A stretch of DNA of 43,101 nucleotides, taken from the NCBI GenBank assembly GCA_903873715.1, contig CAIQPS010000002.1, positions 1 through 43,101 of the forward strand. Direction: 5' to 3'. The position numbers and the translations under genes are program-made. Origin of the DNA: an uncultured Actinomycetes bacterium. GTDB lineage: Bacteria; Actinomycetota; Thermoleophilia; RBG-16-64-13. Each line of letters begins with the position of its first letter. The first letter of the stretch is position 1. Below are positions 24,268-32,476 of this stretch, piece by piece. The notes beneath the pieces are model-generated. The model was not told where the DNA came from and made no database searches. It worked only from the letters and a program-made list of their open reading frames with translations.

Positions 24268-24810
24268 CTATGAGTCTGGTCCCGTACCGGTCGTGCCGCC
24301 GTCTGGGCCGGCGCCGCCGGCAGGTGGCTCGCCGCTCCTGCCCGCCAGCAACTCCGCGATCTTGGGGAGCAGCTTGGCCGGCACGAGCGGTTTGTCGAAG
24401 TAGGCGTCCACGTTCATCTGCTTGGTCTCCTCCTCCGAGCGGGGCCGGAAATCAAGGCCGAGGGCACTCGAGACCGACGTGGAGAGGATGACGGGGATGC
24501 CGGCGTAGGCGGGGTCCTCTTTTATGGCTCTCGCGAAGGAGAAGCCGGAGTCCATGGAGGTCATCATGAGGTCGCTGATGACCAGATCGGGCTTCTCTTC
24601 CGCCATCTTCTTGAGGGCCGCCTGCGGCTCGGAGGCGGTGACGACGCGGTAGCCGGCCCGCTCGAGGACCATGCGGTTTATCTCGACGAAATCGAAGTCG
24701 TCGTCGACGATCAATATGAGAGCTTGACCAGCCGTCGTGTTCGCTCCTTTGCGACCGTCCCGCCGGGGACTGGGTTTATGCGGTGCCGCCGCCGCGAGCG
24801 GCGGCGGCAC
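24268..24810 (-). CDS. single-domain response regulator, start uncertain
   Basis: A receiver (VDDD pocket, phosphoacceptor in LVISDLMM, Thr/Ser in LSTSVS, Lys in YFDKPL) with a Gly/Pro-rich tail. The only standard start upstream of the fold is GTG 24810, which lies inside the hairpin that closes the hydA2 operon. A good AAAGGAG (24744-24750) instead points to a start near 24735-24738, where the codons are ACG ACG; a non-standard ACG start or a sequence error is possible. It precedes the sensor kinase gene by 10 nt, so it is the probable cognate regulator. No DNA-binding domain. Confidence 0.85.
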   Translation of the reverse strand: MPPPLAAAAPHKPSPRRDGRKGANTTAGQALILIVDDDFDFVEINRMVLERAGYRVVTASEPQAALKKMAEEKPDLVISDLMMTSMDSGFSFARAIKEDPAYAGIPVILSTSVSSALGLDFRPRSEEETKQMNVDAYFDKPLVPAKLLPKIAELLAGRSGEPPAGGAGPDGGTTGTGPDS

Positions 24811-24812
24811 CG
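24781..24812 (-). terminator. long GC hairpin after hydA2
   Basis: CGGTGCCGCCGCCGC (24781-24795) and GCGGCGGCGGCACCG (24798-24812) form a perfect 15-bp stem, 46 nt past the hydA2 stop. No U-run follows on the minus strand. It may be a partial terminator or processing site that separates the hydrogenase operon from the sensor operon. Confidence 0.55.
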
Positions 24813-24858
24813 GGTTCCCGTCTTCGGGGGAGGTATGGCCGCTACTTCACTCGGTCAA

Positions 24859-26631
24859 CTATACCCTGTCCTTCTCGGTGTACTTGGTGTGCAGCAGCTC
24901 ATGGGACAGATGGCCCAGCGGCTGGCCCAGATACTCGTCGTACAGGGCGAGGATCTCCGGGTTCTCGTGGGATTTGCGCAGCTCGCGGCCTTCGTCCTCC
25001 GCATAGATGGCCTTGATGCGGGCCTGCCGCACCGCGTCGGAGGTGAGACGCGGTTGACCGCCGCCGCCGATGCACCCTCCGGGGCAGGTCATCACTTCCA
25101 CGAAGTGGTAGGACGCTTCACCGCGACGGATGCGGTCGATCACCTTCTGTGCGTTGGCGAGACCGTGAGCCACCGCCACGTTGACCGTCGCTCCTTTGAG
25201 GAACGCCCAATCGGGCACGGTCTCCTCGATGGTGACGGACGCTTCCTTGACTCCCTCCAGGCCCTGGATGGGCGTCACATGGAGGTTGTCGAACGGGAAG
25301 GCGGTGCCGGTGACGATCTCGTAGGCCGTGCGGAGTGCTGCTTCCATAACCCCTCCGGTGGCCGCGAAGATATCGGCGGCACCGGTGGAGATGCCCAGGG
25401 GCTTGTCCATCTTCTGCTCGGGCAGGCTGCGGAAGTCGATGCCGGCCTGCTTGACCATGCGGGCGAGTTCCCGGGTGGTCAGCACGTAGTCGACGTCCTG
25501 CATGCCGTCACGACCCATCTCCGGACGGGCGCACTCGAACTTCTTGGCAGTGCAGGGCATGACCGAGACCACCACCACGTTCTTGGGATCCATGCCCAGC
25601 TTCTTCGGGTAGTAGGTCTTGGCCAGGGCGCCGAACATCTGCTGCGGCGACTTGCAGGTGGACAGGTTGGCCAGCATGTCCGGGTTGTAGTGCTCCATGT
25701 AGTTGATCCAGCCCGGGGAGCAGCTGGTGAACATGGGGAGGGCGACCTCCTTGTCTTCCACCAGGGCCTTCTTGAGGCGGGTCAGCAGCTCGGTGCCTTC
25801 CTCGATGATGGTGAGGTCGGCCGTGAAGTTGGTGTCGAACACCGCGTCGAAGCCCAGACGGCGGAGGGCCGCCACCATCTTGTCGGTCACCAGGGTGCCT
25901 GGTTCGTATCCGAACTCCTCGCCGAGGGCCGCGCGGATGGCCGGGGCCGTCTGGACGATCACGTGTTTCTTGGGATCGTCGAGCGCTTCCCAGACCTTCT
26001 CCGTCACGCTGTTCTCGGTGATCGCCCCCACCGGGCACACGGCGGCGCACTGTCCGCACTGGACACAGACGACGTCCGCCAGGTCCATGGCGAAGGCCGG
26101 ACCGATGACCGTGTTGAAGCCGCGGTTCTGCGGGAACAGGGCGCCGACACCCTGCACCTGGTTGCAGACGGTGACACACCGCCGGCACGAGATGCACTTC
26201 CCGGTGTCGCGGACGAGAGCGGGCGTGGTCCGGTCGATCTTCTGACTGGTCCTCTCGCCCTGGTACGTGACCTCGTCGATGTTCAACAACTCGGCCAGGC
26301 TGCGCAGCTCACAGTCGGCGGTGCGCACGCAACTCTGGCAGTCGCCGGCGTGCTCCGAGAGGAGCAGTTCGAGTACCGCCCGGCGAGCGCGGCGCGCACG
26401 GCTGGAACTGGTGTGAACGACCATGCCCTCTGTGGCCGGCTGCACGCACGAGACCACGAGGGTCTTGGCTCCCTCGACCTCCACGAGGCACATCCTGCAG
26501 GCGCCGATGGCCTGCACGCCCTCGAGGTAGCACAGGGTGGGTATGCGGGCGCCGGCCTGCCGGCAGGCGTCAAGCAGGGAAGTGCCCTCAGGCACCTCGA
26601 CCTTGATGTCGTCAACGGTCAGGACTGGCAT
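24859..26631 (-). CDS. hydA: [FeFe]-hydrogenase catalytic subunit (copy 2)
   Basis: A 590-residue HydA. [2Fe-2S] domain (TLCYLEGVQAIGACRMC), His-ligated cluster (EHAGDCQSCVRTADC), complete 2x[4Fe-4S] motifs (CISCRRCVTVC, CVQCGQCAAVCP), then H-domain TSCSPGW, MPCTAKKFEC and EVMTCPGGCIGGGGQP, ending HELLHTKY. Unlike copy 1, all ferredoxin Cys ligands are present. Start ATG 26631 overlaps the stop of the flavoprotein gene by one base (TAATG). The frame continues upstream to 26799 but that is shadow of the flavoprotein. Expected to form a complex with the NuoF-NfnB fusion, ferredoxin and NuoE proteins encoded immediately upstream. Confidence 0.96.
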   Translation of the reverse strand: MPVLTVDDIKVEVPEGTSLLDACRQAGARIPTLCYLEGVQAIGACRMCLVEVEGAKTLVVSCVQPATEGMVVHTSSSRARRARRAVLELLLSEHAGDCQSCVRTADCELRSLAELLNIDEVTYQGERTSQKIDRTTPALVRDTGKCISCRRCVTVCNQVQGVGALFPQNRGFNTVIGPAFAMDLADVVCVQCGQCAAVCPVGAITENSVTEKVWEALDDPKKHVIVQTAPAIRAALGEEFGYEPGTLVTDKMVAALRRLGFDAVFDTNFTADLTIIEEGTELLTRLKKALVEDKEVALPMFTSCSPGWINYMEHYNPDMLANLSTCKSPQQMFGALAKTYYPKKLGMDPKNVVVVSVMPCTAKKFECARPEMGRDGMQDVDYVLTTRELARMVKQAGIDFRSLPEQKMDKPLGISTGAADIFAATGGVMEAALRTAYEIVTGTAFPFDNLHVTPIQGLEGVKEASVTIEETVPDWAFLKGATVNVAVAHGLANAQKVIDRIRRGEASYHFVEVMTCPGGCIGGGGQPRLTSDAVRQARIKAIYAEDEGRELRKSHENPEILALYDEYLGQPLGHLSHELLHTKYTEKDRV

Positions 26632-29600
26632 TACTTCACCTCTTCTTGTACTTCGGCGCCTACGCCCCGCGCGGCGGCCACTGGGATCTTGCCGTAGTCG
26701 CAGCGCAGGCAGCGCTTCGCCTCGGCGCAGGCAGTGTCGAGGTTCCAGGAGAGCTCGACCTCGTCGAAGGTGCAGGCGCGGGCCTCGGGATCGAGGCACA
26801 CGACCGCGGCCCGCGCGGTGGTCACCGGGTCGGCGTCTGGATCGAACCAGACGTCCACGGCGACGTCCCTGCGCCAGAACGCGTGGTTGGCGCCTGTCAG
26901 ATACTGGTCGATGGCCACGGCGGCGCGTTCGCCCGCTCCGACGGCCTCCACAACGGATGCGGGGCCGGTCGCGGCGTCACCGCCCGCGAAGATCCACTCC
27001 ACGCTGGTGGCGCCGGTCGCGCGGTCGACCTTGAACCAGGCGCGGTTCATCTCGACGGGCAGGTCGCCGATGAGCGCCTTCGCGTCGAGCGACTGGCCGA
27101 CGGCTGCGATCACCTGGTCGCACGCGACGGTGAAATCGGGGTTGCGCCCGGCGACCGGGGCCCTGCGGCCGCTCCGGTCGTAGTCCCCGAGAGCCATCTT
27201 CTGGCAGAGCACGCCGAGCACCTTGCCGTCCTTGTCGCGGAGGATCTGCTTGGGCGCGGTGAGGGGCAGCACTGTGATGCCCTCTTCGTCCGCAGCCAGG
27301 ATCTCCTCCGCCCAGGCGGGCATCTGCTCGCGCTGGCGGCGATAGAGGATGTTGACGTGCTCGGCGCCGAGCCTCAACGCCGTCCGAGCCGCGTCGATGG
27401 CGGAGTTGCCGCCACCCACCACGGCCACCTCGGTCCCGACCGCGGCCGTGCCGTGCACGTTGTAGTCGCGAAGGAAGGTGAGAGCTTCGGTCACGCCGGC
27501 GCCACGCTCGCCGGGGATGCCCATGCCGACACCGGCCGGGGCGCCCACGCCGAGGAACACGGCTTCATAGCCCTCGTCCTTCAGGCCCTGGAGGGTGAAG
27601 TCCTTGCCCAGGGTCATGCCGTGCTTGATGGTCACGCCCATGCTCTCGATCATGCTGATCTCGCGGCCCAGTTCCTCACGGGGCAGCCGGTAGGCCGGGA
27701 TGGCCTGCACCAGCATGCCGCCCGAACTCGGCTCCTTCTCGAACACCGTGGGCTTGTAGCCGAGGCGGGCCAGGAAGTACGCACAGGAGAGACCGGCGGG
27801 GCCGGAGCCCACCACGGCGATCTTCTTGGCCGCGTTCTCAGTGTTCACTTTGACCTGGGGCAGCCGGACCTCGGTCTCCTGCTCGGTCATGAAACGCTTG
27901 AGGCTGCGGATGGCGACGGGCTCGTCGAGGCCGCCGCGCACGCACTTGCTCTCGCAGGGGTGGAAGCACACGCGGCCGCAGATGCTGGCCAGCGGGTTGC
28001 GTTCCCGGTGCAGCGTGAGAGCTTCGTCGAAGCGCTTCTCGCCTATGAGGCTCACGAAACCGGGCACGTTCACGTTGGCCGGGCACGCGTTGGTGCACTT
28101 GGACGTGAACATCGTCGAGCAGACGCCGGCTTCGCAGTAGTGGTCCTTGATGTGGGCCTCATACTCGTGGCGGAAGTGGCGGATGGTGGAAAGCACCGGG
28201 TTGGCCGCCGTCTGGCCCAGACCGCAGAGGGCGGTGTCCTTGATGATGGTGCCCAGTTCCTCGAGCGCCTCGATGTCGCCTTCCCTGCCCTCACCGTTGC
28301 AGATGCGGGTGACGATCTCGAGCATGCGCTTGGTGCCCACCCGGCAGGGCGGGCATTTGCCGCAACTCTCGTCCTGGATGAAGTCCAGGAAGTAGCGCGC
28401 CACATCCACCATGCATGAGTCGTCGTCCATGACGATGCAGCCGCCGGAGCCCATGATGGCGCCCAGTTCCTGCAGGGTCTCGTAATCGACGGGGACGTTG
28501 AGGTCGGTCTTCGGGATGCAGCCGCCGGACGGGCCGCCGAGCTGGACGGCTTTCAGTTCCTTGCCGTTCGGCACGCCGCCGCCGATCTCGTAGACGATCT
28601 CACCCAACTGGACGCCGATGGGCACTTCCACCAGACCGGCGTGCTGGATGGCGCCACCGAGGGCGAAGACCTTGGTGCCCTTGCTCTTCTCGGTACCGGT
28701 GCTGGCGTACCACTCGGCGCCCTTGAGGATGATGGGGGCGATGTTCGCGAACGTCTCGACGTTGTTGAGCACGCTCGGCTTGTCCCACAGGCCTTTGACG
28801 GCCGGGAACGGGGGACGGGGCCGGGGCTCGCCGCGGCCGCCCTCGATGGAGCGCATGAGGGCCGTCTCTTCACCGCAGACGAAGGCACCGGAGCCCATGC
28901 GGATCTCGAGGTCGAACTCGAAGCCGGTGCCCATGATGTCGGTGCCGAGCAGTCCCAGGTCACGCGCCTGGTCGATGGCGTACTGCAGACGCTCGACCGC
29001 CAGCGGGTACTCGGCCCGCAGGTATACGAAGCCCTGCTTTGCGCCGATGGCATAGGCGCCGATGGCCATGCCTTCGATTAGGCTGTGCGGGTCGCCTTCG
29101 AGGACCGACCTGTCCATGAACGCGCCGGGGTCGCCGTCGTCGGCGTTGCAGAGGATGTATTTGACGTCCGACTCGGTCTGCCGGGCGAACTTCCACTTGA
29201 GCCCTGTGGGGAAGCCGGCGCCGCCGCGGCCGCGCAGGCCGGAGCGCAGGACTTCACTCACGACCTCTTCGGGCTTCATCTCGGTGAGCACCTTGGCCAG
29301 GGCCTGGTAACCCTCGCGGGCGACGTACTCCTCTATCTTGAGCGGGTCGATGATCCCGGAGTTCCGCAGAACGATCTTCACCTGGCGGTTGAAGAACTCC
29401 ACGTCCTCCATCTCGGCGACGGAGCGGTCGGTGCCCGGAGCGTGGCTCACAAGGCGGGTGACGACCCGGCCCTTGAGGAGGTGCTCCTCGCAGATCTCAT
29501 GCACGTCCTCGATGTGGACGTTCTGGTAGAAGACCCCGTCCGGGTAGATGAGGACCACGGGACCGACGGCGCAGGGGCCGAGGCAGCCGGTCTCGATGAC

Positions 29601-29726
29601 CTGCGTGTTCTGGGCGATCCCCATGTCCGCGAGCTCTTTGGAGAACGCCGCGCTTACTTCCAGGGCACCTGAGGCGATGCACCCGCCCCCGGTGCAGATG
29701 AGCACCTGGTTGCTGATCTTTTCCAT
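26631..29726 (-). CDS. NuoF/HydB fused to NfnB/GltD-like FAD-NAD(P)H oxidoreductase
   Basis: A 1031-residue fusion. Residues 1-100: thioredoxin-like [2Fe-2S] domain (CTGGGC, CLGPC). About 120-540: NuoF core with GRGGAGFPTGLKW, CGEETALMRSIEGG, and DESCGKCPPCRVG. About 545-640: Cys-rich linker with CTNACPANVNVPG and ICGRVCFHPCESKC, as at the N-terminus of NfnB and GltD. About 645-1000: FAD fold (AVVGSGPAGLSCAY), NAD(P) fold (AVVGGGNSAIDAARTA, ILYRRQREQMPA), FAD end (FAGGDAATGPASVVEA), and tail CLRCDYG. The expected HydB C-terminal ferredoxin is replaced by this module. It may add NADP(H) or a second flavin site to a bifurcating hydrogenase, comparable in content to Sporomusa-type Nfn complexes. 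Confidence 0.93.
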   Translation of the reverse strand: MEKISNQVLICTGGGCIASGALEVSAAFSKELADMGIAQNTQVIETGCLGPCAVGPVVLIYPDGVFYQNVHIEDVHEICEEHLLKGRVVTRLVSHAPGTDRSVAEMEDVEFFNRQVKIVLRNSGIIDPLKIEEYVAREGYQALAKVLTEMKPEEVVSEVLRSGLRGRGGAGFPTGLKWKFARQTESDVKYILCNADDGDPGAFMDRSVLEGDPHSLIEGMAIGAYAIGAKQGFVYLRAEYPLAVERLQYAIDQARDLGLLGTDIMGTGFEFDLEIRMGSGAFVCGEETALMRSIEGGRGEPRPRPPFPAVKGLWDKPSVLNNVETFANIAPIILKGAEWYASTGTEKSKGTKVFALGGAIQHAGLVEVPIGVQLGEIVYEIGGGVPNGKELKAVQLGGPSGGCIPKTDLNVPVDYETLQELGAIMGSGGCIVMDDDSCMVDVARYFLDFIQDESCGKCPPCRVGTKRMLEIVTRICNGEGREGDIEALEELGTIIKDTALCGLGQTAANPVLSTIRHFRHEYEAHIKDHYCEAGVCSTMFTSKCTNACPANVNVPGFVSLIGEKRFDEALTLHRERNPLASICGRVCFHPCESKCVRGGLDEPVAIRSLKRFMTEQETEVRLPQVKVNTENAAKKIAVVGSGPAGLSCAYFLARLGYKPTVFEKEPSSGGMLVQAIPAYRLPREELGREISMIESMGVTIKHGMTLGKDFTLQGLKDEGYEAVFLGVGAPAGVGMGIPGERGAGVTEALTFLRDYNVHGTAAVGTEVAVVGGGNSAIDAARTALRLGAEHVNILYRRQREQMPAWAEEILAADEEGITVLPLTAPKQILRDKDGKVLGVLCQKMALGDYDRSGRRAPVAGRNPDFTVACDQVIAAVGQSLDAKALIGDLPVEMNRAWFKVDRATGATSVEWIFAGGDAATGPASVVEAVGAGERAAVAIDQYLTGANHAFWRRDVAVDVWFDPDADPVTTARAAVVCLDPEARACTFDEVELSWNLDTACAEAKRCLRCDYGKIPVAAARGVGAEVQEEVK

Positions 29727-29756
29727 ATCTTGTTCCTTCGCTATCCGGTGAGCGGC

Positions 29757-30134
29757 CTAGGAGGCGATGAGGTATTCGGTCGCCGGTTTGCCCCCGACGA
29801 GGTGCGACTGCACGATCGCGTGCACCTTGTCGCGGTTCTCCAGCAGACCGTAGTGGTACACCGACCCATCGGCGAAACTCACCGTGGCCATCGGCTCCAT
29901 CTCGCACAGCCCGGCGCAGCCGGACTGGTGGATGGTGACGTTGGAAAGCTTGGCGTCGGCGATCTCGGAGAGGAACGCCACGACGACGTCCCGCGCCCCG
30001 GCGGCGATGCCGCAGGTGCCCATGTGGACCGTCACCTTGATCTCCTTCGGGCCGCCGCGCAGGTCGAGGTCTTCCTTGGCCTTGCCGGCCATGGCGAGCA
30101 GGTCGGCAGGGCTCTTGATCTTGTCAGCCATCAC
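29757..30134 (-). CDS. thioredoxin-like [2Fe-2S] ferredoxin
   Basis: A 125-residue protein with VTVHMGTCGIAAGARD and HQSGCAGLCEMEPMATV, the pattern of the small [2Fe-2S] proteins found beside NuoE in clostridial hydrogenase operons. Only three Cys are visible, so the fourth ligand is unclear. Start overlaps the NuoE-like stop (ATGA); the fusion gene follows after 30 nt. Likely an extra electron-transfer subunit. Confidence 0.87.
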   Translation of the reverse strand: MMADKIKSPADLLAMAGKAKEDLDLRGGPKEIKVTVHMGTCGIAAGARDVVVAFLSEIADAKLSNVTIHQSGCAGLCEMEPMATVSFADGSVYHYGLLENRDKVHAIVQSHLVGGKPATEYLIAS

Positions 30135-30673
30135 TCGCTCCTTCCACCGGCGCCGACAGCTTCAGGCGCGTACTGGGCCAAGACCTCGTTGATCCGCGCC
30201 GGCTTGACCCGGTGATGCACGACGTCGTTGATCGTGATCACGGGCGCCAACCCGCAGGCGCCGAAGCAGCGGGCCACTTCGAGGGAGAACTCCCGATCCT
30301 CGGTGGTCTCTCCGACGTCGATGCCCAGTTGCTTCTTGAGGGCTTCGAGCACCTGCATCCCCCCGCGCACGTAGCACGCGGTGCCCAGGCATACTCGGAT
30401 GAGGTTGCGGCCCCGTGGGACCGTCGAGAAGAACGAGTAGAAGCCGACCACGCCGGCCACCTCGCTGTAGGGTTTGCCGAGGCCCTTGGCGACCTTCTTG
30501 AGGGCCACTTCCGGCAGATAGCCGAAGATGCCCTGGGCCATCTGCAGCACCGGGATCAATGCCCCCGGCTTCTCCTTGTACTTTTCGATCACTTCGTCCA
30601 GGCGGGCGAGCAACTCCTCTTCGGAGGCCTCCTCACATCCTGAACAACCCGTTTTCCCAACATCGTCGGTCAT
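30131..30673 (-). CDS. hydC: NuoE/HydC-like [2Fe-2S] subunit (copy 2)
   Basis: A 180-residue 24-kDa-type subunit with CLGTACYVRGG and CFGACG for the [2Fe-2S] site and the usual helical lead (GALIPVLQMAQGIFGYLPE). An N-terminal CSGC pair is extra. GGGAG lies upstream of ATG 30673. A 135-bp gap separates it from the GHKL ATPase gene; I see no convincing promoter there, so read-through from rex is likely, with an internal start possible. Confidence 0.93.
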   Translation of the reverse strand: MTDDVGKTGCSGCEEASEEELLARLDEVIEKYKEKPGALIPVLQMAQGIFGYLPEVALKKVAKGLGKPYSEVAGVVGFYSFFSTVPRGRNLIRVCLGTACYVRGGMQVLEALKKQLGIDVGETTEDREFSLEVARCFGACGLAPVITINDVVHHRVKPARINEVLAQYAPEAVGAGGRSE

Positions 30674-30808
30674 GCTCGCGACTCCCTTTCTCTACCGTCG
30701 TTGACGTCGTCACTGCTTTGCCCTCGGCCGCACGTTCCGTCGCCCCCCGACGTCTGCTGCGTCCCTGACTGGTGCGCGCTTGGGCACACCCGAGTCTTAC
30801 AACCATCT

Positions 30809-31306
30809 TCAGGTCACTGACTCCTCCGCGAATCGTTGGAGCCGTGTTGCCGCCTCCAAAGGAGGGGCGTCGTGGAGGGGGGGCACGAACGCGTCCCCTC
30901 TCAGGGTCACCTTGAACTCCACGCCCGGATTGGTCACCGCCGTGACGATGATGGTGGTGGCCACATCGCCGATGGGCGGCCGGTCCAGGTCGTTCAGTCG
31001 CATATGGGTCTCCACGCGCACCCCACCCAACTCGGGCGACGTCCCGATGGTGAGGCCGCCGCCGGCCGCTTCCGCGTCGGCTTTGAGGAGCGCCAGACCG
31101 AGCCCCGTCTTCTTGCCGGGCTTGGTGGTGTAGAACGGGTCGAGGGTCTGCTCCGGGGTGGCGCTGAGCCCGGTCCCGTCGTCGTCCACGGCCAGGCTGA
31201 GCTCGTCGCCCGCCCGGTCGATGACCACCTCGATGTCCACGCGGGTCGCCCCGGCGCGGGTGGAGTTCTCGAGCACCTCGAGGAGGTAGAGGGAGAGGTC
31301 ATGCAT
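30809..31306 (-). CDS. GHKL-family ATP-binding protein
   Basis: A 165-residue stand-alone HATPase: N box EVLENSTRAGAT, G1 DDDGTGL, F-box-like DPFYTTK, G2 KTGLGLALLK. There is no HisKA or phospho-His region, so it cannot be an ordinary sensor kinase. Stand-alone GHKL ATPases act as anti-sigma or Ser kinases, or as partners of another histidine-bearing protein. Start overlaps the PHP gene stop by 8 nt. The same set of neighbours is seen in some clostridial hydrogenase operons, but I know no established function. Confidence 0.88.
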   Translation of the reverse strand: MHDLSLYLLEVLENSTRAGATRVDIEVVIDRAGDELSLAVDDDGTGLSATPEQTLDPFYTTKPGKKTGLGLALLKADAEAAGGGLTIGTSPELGGVRVETHMRLNDLDRPPIGDVATTIIVTAVTNPGVEFKVTLRGDAFVPPLHDAPPLEAATRLQRFAEESVT

Positions 31307-32072
31307 CGCCGCCTCCCGAGCCCCCGCGGCCGACCCTCGCGGTCGTGCGCCCGCCGGCGCGCTTGAGGGCCAGGGCCAGTTCGGAGAAGGTGGGCGCCTC
31401 GGCGGTCAACTCGGTGACCCCCTGGCCGATCTCCTCCAGGTAGTGGGCGTCCGACGAGCCGACGAGCGGCAGTCCCACGGCCACGATCTGTGCCAGCCTG
31501 GGGGAGTCCGCCTGCATCCACTTGGAGGTCTCCAGGGCGTCGAACCCCGCGTCCTCCGGGAAGAACCCCAGCTGCGACAGGACGCTGAAGGCTTTCCTGT
31601 CCACGTGGGCCGCTATCGCCAGACCGCCACCGTCGTGGATGAGCGCCACGGTCTCGTCCAGACCGAGCGGAGTCGCCATGGCCAGGGCCGCGGTCTCGGC
31701 GCCCACGGTACGGCCGTCCACATCCAGCACCGGCTGTTCGCCGAAGAACGAGTAGTAGTGCTCGTCGGCGGCGGGGAGCATCTCGCGGACCCGGGCCGCC
31801 ACCCGCTCGGCGTGATCGGCGTCGGGGAACAGGCCGACCACGTGGACCTCTTCCGCGCTGGTCAGCTCCATCCCGGCCAGCACTGCCAGGCCCGCGGCTT
31901 CGCCCGCCTGCTGGACGGCCCGGACGTTGCCGGCGGCGTTGTGGTCGCACACGGCGATCATCTCAAGCCCTCTCGCCAGCGCCGCGGCCACGATGGCCGC
32001 GGGAGTCATCTCGTCCGCACCGCACGGCGACAGGGCCGTGTGGATATGAAGATCCGCACGGAAGAGCCGCAT
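31299..32072 (-). CDS. PHP-domain metal-dependent phosphoesterase
   Basis: A 257-residue PHP protein with metal ligands in order: ADLHIHTALSPCG, VCDHNA, GMELTSAEEVHVVG, IAAHVDRK, and GSSDAHYLEEIG. No polymerase or histidinol-phosphatase features, so it resembles the YciV/TrpH-like group that removes phosphate from nucleotides or small phosphates. I chose ATG 32072, where the fold begins; a longer frame to 32141 overlaps the DRTGG gene. In this operon it could act as the phosphatase opposing the two ATPase proteins (inference). Confidence 0.88.
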   Translation of the reverse strand: MRLFRADLHIHTALSPCGADEMTPAAIVAAALARGLEMIAVCDHNAAGNVRAVQQAGEAAGLAVLAGMELTSAEEVHVVGLFPDADHAERVAARVREMLPAADEHYYSFFGEQPVLDVDGRTVGAETAALAMATPLGLDETVALIHDGGGLAIAAHVDRKAFSVLSQLGFFPEDAGFDALETSKWMQADSPRLAQIVAVGLPLVGSSDAHYLEEIGQGVTELTAEAPTFSELALALKRAGGRTTARVGRGGSGGGDA

Positions 32073-32128
32073 CGATGTGGTCCGTTCGTCCAACCATGGT
32101 CCCTTACAGCACGCTCCTACTCCCGGCG

Positions 32129-32476
32129 CTAGGCCGGGCACCCCCGCAGACCCAACTCGTACATCCGTCCGACCAACTCGAAGGTGTCGGCCTTCGAGGC
32201 GAACAGAGAGAGCCCCTCGCCGGTGGCCCGCTCGATGATGTCTTCCTCGGGCATCCGGCCGCAGGAGAAGATCACTCCCCTCAGCCCGGCATGGCTGGCC
32301 ACGGCGATGACGTTCAAGTGCACCTGGAGGGTCACCAGCAGGCCGCCCTCAGGAGCGTGGGCCAGTACGTCGCTGAGCAGGTCGGAGGCGTAGCCCTGGG
32401 TGATGACCGCGTCGCCGTCCCCGGCGGGAGTGAGCTCTTCTAGGCCGAGGGCCTCGGCCAGTTCATGCAAGGTCAT
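32129..32476 (-). CDS. stand-alone DRTGG-domain protein
   Basis: A 115-residue protein with a DRTGG-like fold: helix MTLHELAEALGLEEL, GYASDLLSDVLAHAPEGGLLVT, and AVASHAGLRGVIFSCG, then a KADTFELVGRMYELG tail. DRTGG domains occur next to phosphotransacetylase or in HPr kinase N-termini and are thought to bind ligands. The same fold is fused to Rex at 34192 in this operon. Start overlaps the ATPase-ferredoxin gene stop (ATGA), with GGAGGACGCGGAG upstream. Confidence 0.8.
   Translation of the reverse strand: MTLHELAEALGLEELTPAGDGDAVITQGYASDLLSDVLAHAPEGGLLVTLQVHLNVIAVASHAGLRGVIFSCGRMPEEDIIERATGEGLSLFASKADTFELVGRMYELGLRGCPA

Noticed and set aside
22230-24491. 753-residue plus-strand frame
   Set aside because: Antisense shadow of the sensor kinase gene.
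30674-30808. Rex operator or promoter in front of the second NuoE gene
   Set aside because: TGACGTCGTCA is palindromic, but no TTGTGA half or good -35/-10 pair is present.
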